Below, in pieces: positions 59,460-64,000 of a stretch of 64,000 bases of DNA. The position numbers and the translations under genes were made by a program. The DNA lies in the NCBI GenBank assembly GCA_026168455.1, contig CM047431.1, positions 46,565,466-46,629,465 of the forward strand, given 5' to 3'. The notes under the pieces are model-generated. The model searched no databases, was not told where the DNA came from, and saw nothing but the letters and a program-made list of their open reading frames with translations. This stretch comes from Theocolax elegans (lineage: Eukaryota; Arthropoda; Insecta; Hymenoptera; Cerocephalidae). The first letter of the stretch is position 1. Each line of letters starts with the position of its first letter.

Positions 59460-60187
59460 TTGACCTCCGAAAAACGAATCTTATCTGTAACGTACGATCC
59501 AAGATCATGTTGGATCTTCGTATACCGCGCAATACTTCAATTATCGCAGCAAAACCATTCGCGATGGCGCAATAAATAACTGAGCGTCATATTGCATCCG
59601 GTCCGATCGACAACGAACATCGTTGACGTCGCGCTGACTCGCGCTGACCGCGCAGCCTTCGCGGAAAGTTACTCGGACGCGATCCGTCCAATAAACTATA
59701 GATACTTGTTGCTAGGCCAATATTGCAACCATAGCAATTTTGGCATTGCCCACGGAGTATCTACGGAAAAACCCGAATCCACGCAGCAAGGAAACGCTGA
59801 CTCCAGGAGCCTCCCACCACAGGTGGAACGCTCCTCGAACAGCCGATCCGCCGAATTCGTGGCAGAACAAAGCCATCGCTCAGACCAGGCGGACGCAGAA
59901 CAAAGCCAGCGCCCAGGCCAGACGGTCACACACAGAGAAGAACCGACGCCCCGACCAGGCAGTCGTAGAACAGATCCATCGCCCACACGAGGCGGACAGA
60001 GAACAGACCCAGCGCCCAGACGAGGCGGTCACACATAGAACAGAATCAGCGCCCAGACAAGGCGGTCACACCCAGAGAACAGAATCAGCGTCCAGACCAG
60101 ACGGGACAGAACAGATTCAACGCACGAACGAAGCGATCGAACAGAGGAGATCCGTTGACGCACCACGATCGACGCACAAACAGACAG

Positions 60188-60190
<3 letters not shown>
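59460..60190. repeat. GC-rich block with a degenerate minisatellite
   Basis: From about 59,866 to 60,125 a unit of roughly 36-40 bp recurs imperfectly, built of GCCCAGACGAGGCGGTCACA and AGAACAGA-type segments. The long frames on both strands (59,592-60,414) are read-through of the minisatellite and the following (CA)n, with Arg/Thr/Gln-rich low complexity and no domain. Confidence 0.7.

Positions 60191-60260
<70 letters not shown>
60191..60260. repeat. (CA)n microsatellite
   Basis: About 35 CA dinucleotides. Confidence 0.98.
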
Positions 60261-60262
<2 letters not shown>

Positions 60263-60440
60263 GCCTTTCTCTTAAATTAGGAAGAATAAAGGATAGTAAA
60301 GGGACTTCATCTTTTTCATTCAACCCGATCCTCCAATCGTGCCTACCAGCTTCGGTTGGTGGCAAACCGCAACCTGAATTCCACACAATCTCAAGTTACG
60401 TATGGAGAAGGTGATAGGAGAGGACCGAATAAAAAATTGA

Positions 60441-60513
60441 TCGGACGCCGGGACTCGAACCGAGGATCCGCGAGTTTCCAGTCACGAGACCTAACCACTA
60501 GGCCACCGTCCGC
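60441..60513 (-). other. tRNA-Ser-like sequence, probable SINE head or pseudogene
   Basis: On the minus strand GCGGACG...CGTCCG form a six-pair acceptor; TGGCCTAGTGG is a perfect A-box type and GGTTCGAGTCC a B box. A D stem (GGCC/GGTC) and an anticodon stem (CGTGA/TCGCG) with loop CTGGAAAC, which would expose GGA, can be drawn. However, the loop has eight bases and the T stem has a C-C mismatch, and there is no variable arm of the length real tRNA-Ser has. So it is tRNA-derived rather than functional. Downstream on the minus strand the sequence runs 180 bp to a (GT)n tract, which could be a SINE body and tail. Confidence 0.5.
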
Positions 60514-60519
60514 GATTTC

Positions 60520-62136
60520 TTGTTGTAGTTGCATTCGTCATGATATTTCGCGTTTCGGTCATCCTACACCGTTCTCACACACGCGCCGATCCGCGCGTCG
60601 ATGTTACGTACGTAACATATCCTAACATTAGTACGTCTTTTATAATATAAAAATATGAAGAAAGCCAAGTTATTCCTTGCCAATGGCCACTTTTACGAAA
60701 GTTATTCGACATCTAACAATAATTTTAATGAAAATTACTTCCACTTTGATTGTTTATAACTTGAAAACAAATAGAGATAGGCACTCAAACCAAAAACCAG
60801 AAGAAAGTTGAGTTCAAGAGATATGGTTTAAAATAAAAGAAGTGCTCAATTTGAGATAAAGTTATAAACAAAATAAGAAATTAAAGATTATTAGGTCAAA
60901 AGAAACAAAAAATTTTTCATATTTTTTGGTTAAAATTTCTTTAATTTCTTATTTTCTTCATAATTTTACCCTTGTGAGTAGAATTATTTAATAATAAAAA
61001 AACCAAGAGATCAGTGCCCGTTGTTTCCGTGCAACTGTACTAAATTTGGTACAAAAATATCAATGCAATCATAAATGTGTTCGCGAGAAAAGTCGAATTT
61101 TCTTCCAAAGTCAATTTTTAAATACATCAATATTTCTCGTTGAAAATAACAACGATCAAAGGAGTTACATGGACTTTCAGTCAAAACTACATTAAATTAA
61201 TTTAAAGCATAGTAAATAAACCCACTGAAGTTCAGTAATGTTTCATTGTTTTTTTAATTAAAAAATAATTAGTATATAATATTTTTTAAATTATTTATTT
61301 CCTATAGGAAATGACAGCTTTTTTACCTAAAATATGTGAAAAAATATTTAAATCCATAAGTTAGATATACAAAGACTTATCAACCACTAAAATATATGTT
61401 ATTTTACATTTAATCCAATTTTTGTAAATAACTTAAACTATAAAGGTGCAATAATATTACAAATGTAGTGTGTTCATTGCAATATTTTTTGTTCAATTTG
61501 AGTATAATAGATTAATTAATTTTAATTTAAATTAAATTATTATTTAATATTCAACAATTTATATCTCGTAGTGTATTGATAGTTTATAATTAGCAGTATC
61601 TGTGATTTAACTCATTGATGTGTATCACGCCGAACAAGGTTAAAAATCAAAATATGTCATTTTTTAATGAAATACATTAGGATTCAGTTATTTGTTCTAA
61701 TTAAAATATCATTGAAATTTCAACATCTCGCTTTTTGCGGTCTTACTTTTCTTTCTAAAAGTAATACATATTTAGGGGGACAAAAAAGGGAAATAGCAAG
61801 AATCGACATAAGGAAAATCAGCAAGCAATTTCTTTAAGCACGGTATTTCTTTATTATGCATAAATGAATCCCGACAGAATTTGTTGTATACAGTAAAATA
61901 ATAAATAGAAAAGGTGAAGTATGATTAAAAATACATAATATACTTAATAAATAATGGTATATTTATGAAAGTAATAATTGAGGGGCTAGTCAGCTCTATA
62001 TATGGCTTAACGCGCCTCTATACTTAAGTCACGTCTTTTGATATATATAGATAATTAATTTGATAAAAAAATATGTACGGCAGTACTAACACACCTATTG
62101 TGAGTATAAAAATTAAATCTTTTTCACATCTAAAAA
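60520..62136. other. AT-rich stretch with no supported gene
   Basis: No repeat partners, splice-bounded frames or RNA structures were found. Confidence 0.45.
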
Positions 62137-62380
62137 TACCCGCGTAAAAATATAAACTATTGCCACTATATTGCCGAGCAATGGGCAATAGCTATTGCAA
62201 ACATATTGCCAATACGTTGCCGTAACAATTGGCAATGTATTGCCAATATATCTCCAAACGTACAACCGCCCATATTTTTGCCAAATATTGGCAATAGTTA
62301 CTATCTTACCTTTTGTAAACTATTACCAATATGTTGGCCATAGTAGATAAATTTAAAAAAAAAATAAAAAAAAAATATTA

Positions 62381-62449
62381 GCCAGCCGCGGGATTTGAAC
62401 CTTCAATCATTAGATCCGAATGCTGACTCTTTACCACTGAGCCATTTTG
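62381..62449 (-). other. tRNA-like module, left arm
   Basis: On the minus strand: TGGCTCAGTGGT (A box), then GAAGGTTCAAATCCC (B box) and GCGGCTGGC, followed by a T-rich run that could stop Pol III. Acceptor pairing is lost at the 5' side. An identical-type module lies inverted at 63,553-63,623. Confidence 0.7.
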
Positions 62450-62693
62450 CTATTTTGTTATTAAGAGTTAATTTCAGGCTATAAAGAACAGTTGAATTCA
62501 TAAAATTTGGACTTAGTAAATTTTTTAACCACCCGAGTAGAAATTCTAGCCAGGCTGCCTGAATTAGAAAACAGGGCCTGAAAAGGTCGCCTGTTAAGGG
62601 CCGGGATACGAATGTAATGGAATTTAAGTCAGGGCCTAATTTTGTTAGTTCGGATGTGACTTTATAATAAAAGTCAATTTTGTTAGTTCGAAT

Positions 62694-63038
62694 GTGAGGT
62701 TAGTAATAGTATCTACAAATTATATAGTATTGTATATAAATTTTCAGGTTAGAATTTTATCAAGAGTTTTTTATAAATATAAAATGAGTAAAAAAATTGA
62801 TTATGCTCAGAAATTTAATTTACTAAGAGTTCGAAGGTATCGATTGAAAAGGAAAATACAATATATAAATAGTGAAAGTTTAAAAAAACACTTTAATAAT
62901 ATAAAAGTTTATGCAGTATTATATTGTTTTAAATATGTGAAAAGATTTAATTTTGTATTGTATAAAAAAAGTGCAAAAAAAGTAATTAATATTATATTAT
63001 ATTATAAGATTGTTGTAATTATTTGGAAATTATATTAA
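62694..63038 (+). CDS. Small basic protein in the loop of the foldback, function unknown
   Basis: The frame is 114 codons, but a more natural start is the ATG at 62,784 (MSKKIDYAQKFNLLRVRRYR), since the segment before it contains TTTTCAG/GTTAG, an acceptor-like site. From there the product is about 84 residues, very basic, with a helical NSESLKKHFNNIKVYAVLYC part and no recognised domain. Lying between the arms of a transposon, it may be the remnant N-terminal exon of an autonomous relative. It ends at TAA 63,036-63,038. Confidence 0.4.
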   Translation: MRLVIVSTNYIVLYINFQVRILSRVFYKYKMSKKIDYAQKFNLLRVRRYRLKRKIQYINSESLKKHFNNIKVYAVLYCFKYVKRFNFVLYKKSAKKVINIILYYKIVVIIWKLY

Positions 63039-63126
63039 ACCATATATTTTAATTGTATTATCTATAATATTAATGTTTAATAAATATTAATGTATTCAAA
63101 TGCATTTTATTTTATTTACAAGACCT

Positions 63127-63190
63127 ACACGTACACACACGCACACAGACACACACACACACACATACACACACACGCATGTACGCACGC
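63127..63190. repeat. CA-rich simple sequence
   Basis: An imperfect (CA)n with CG and GA interruptions in the loop of the foldback element. Confidence 0.85.
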
Positions 63191-63552
63191 CCAATTAACC
63201 TTATATTTATAACTTTATATTAGTATATTTTGTGGTTTTGAAAATTCCCGTCCTGTAAAGGTTAACAATTAAAAACAAATGTAAAATAACAAATACATTT
63301 AGATTTAGTTTTTACTACTAATTAAGTGCCTTAATATCACCTGAACATACCCACAAAATAGTATTACATAAAACAGGCCCTGATCTCCACCCCATTACAT
63401 TTCCTAAAGGCCCTTTACAGGCACCTGTTCAGGGCCTTTTAATATTCGTCAGGTACCTGAACAGGGCCTTCTTTTTGCCTGGAAATCATTTCTGCTCGGG
63501 CATATCTTCAACTGTTCTTTATAACCTGAAATTAACTCTTAATAACAAAATA

Positions 63553-63623
63553 GCAAAATGGCTCAGTGGTAAAGAGTCAGCATTCGGATCTAAAGATTGA
63601 AGGTTCAAATCCCGCGGCTGGCT
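63553..63623 (+). other. tRNA-like module, right arm
   Basis: Mirror of 62,381-62,449: A-box TGGCTCAGTGG at 63,559-63,569 and B-box GGTTCAAATCC at 63,602-63,612. The 3' GCGGCTGGCT would need GCCAGCC at the 5' end, which is absent. It is followed by a long T-rich run. Confidence 0.7.
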
Positions 63624-64000
63624 AATATTTTTTTTTTATTTTTTTTTTAAATTTATCTACTATGGCCAACATATTGGTAATAGTTTACAAAAGGTAAGAT
63701 AGTAACTATTGCCAATATTTGGCAAAAATATGGGCGGTTGTACGTTTGGAGATATATTGGCAATACATTGCCAATTGTTACGGCAACATATTGGCAATAT
63801 GTTTGCAATAGCTATTTCCCATTGCTCGGCAATATAGTGGCAATAGTTTATATTTTTACGCGGGTATTAATATTATTTTAAAAAATTCATATTTTTAACC
63901 TATTTTTCTTTATTTTATTTAAATTATAAATTGTGTAATACAAGAAAGAATAACAGTATCACGCCCTTTGATCAAGTGATCTCAGGTACGTGCTACTACG

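Larger units (their letters stand above)
62137..63866. mobile_element. CCCGCG-family foldback element with tRNA-like modules in both arms
   Basis: TACCCGCGTAAAAATATAAA at 62,137 is mirrored by TTTATATTTTTACGCGGGTA ending at 63,866. If TA is the target, the termini are CCCGCG. Arms of about 400 bp contain many TTGCCAAT/ATTGGCAA motifs, then an A/T run, then a tRNA-like sequence, then GAGTTAATTTCAGG. The loop (about 62,680-63,350) holds a small basic open frame. Inner sequences GGGCCTG/CAGGCCC extend the symmetry further. It is about 1.73 kb and has no transposase. Confidence 0.9.

Noticed and set aside
59592..60414. Long open frames (148 and 224 codons) with opposing frames
   Set aside because: They read through a GC-rich minisatellite and a (CA)n tract, with low-complexity Arg/Thr/Gln/His content and no domain.
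60441..60513. Functional tRNA-Ser
   Set aside because: Eight-base anticodon loop, mismatched T stem and no long variable arm.

Overview
This window is AT-rich animal DNA, most likely from an insect and plausibly a hymenopteran. It has introns with short pyrimidine-tract acceptors, an R1-clade retrotransposon sitting in a (CA)n microsatellite, a tRNA-headed SINE, and many microsatellites. There is no bacterial or organellar architecture. No complete host gene is visible. The host-like coding pieces are: a candidate first exon (764-805); a decayed LDL-receptor/LRP-like receptor on the minus strand (9.37-13.88 kb); a duplicated terminal exon (29.70-29.88 and 30.51-30.70 kb); a run of phase-compatible exons (31.37-32.81 kb, minus); a Tim17-type/TIMMDC1-like terminal exon (33.69-33.89 kb, minus); and an unidentified broken coding stretch (50.5-51.0 kb, minus).

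Most of the rest is transposable-element DNA, and nearly every DNA element here is a palindrome or foldback. The families that can be separated are: (1) CCCGCG-ended elements with probable TA targets (2.1-3.2, 12.6-13.3 and 62.1-63.9 kb), two of which carry tRNA-like sequence in their arms; (2) GGGGTATTCCACGTG palindromes (1.4, 4.0, 6.0-7.8, 14.4, 24.7 and 26.3 kb); (3) TTAA-target, piggyBac-like palindromes (6.57-7.32 and 30.85-31.23 kb, probably 22.84-23.22 kb, and a half copy at 4.53 kb); (4) ATCCCATG palindromes (21.1-22.7 kb and a half copy fused to the receptor pseudogene at 10.34 kb); (5) TA-target Tc1/mariner-like palindromes (34.37-35.55 and 52.76-53.87 kb); (6) single palindromes at 8.78 and 54.82 kb; (7) a Helitron 3' end at 35.78 kb.

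The core of the window is a three-level nest at 41.5-50.2 kb. A minus-strand decayed non-LTR element was split at a GGTATC target by an FB-like foldback element whose two arms each hold a ten-unit, 28-bp tandem array. Its loop contained a (CA)n tract, into which a full-length R1-clade (Mino/Waldo-type) retrotransposon inserted at 42,947-47,745. That element has gag and pol reading frames broken only by single-base shifts.

The window also contains several recent direct duplications (2.04 kb, 1.3 kb, 815 bp and 0.88 kb). At least two of them have a breakpoint at the symmetry centre of a TTAA palindrome, and several other elements survive as exact half-palindromes. The duplicate copies differ mainly by one-base homopolymer indels, so local mis-assembly or read error has to be weighed against real biology throughout.
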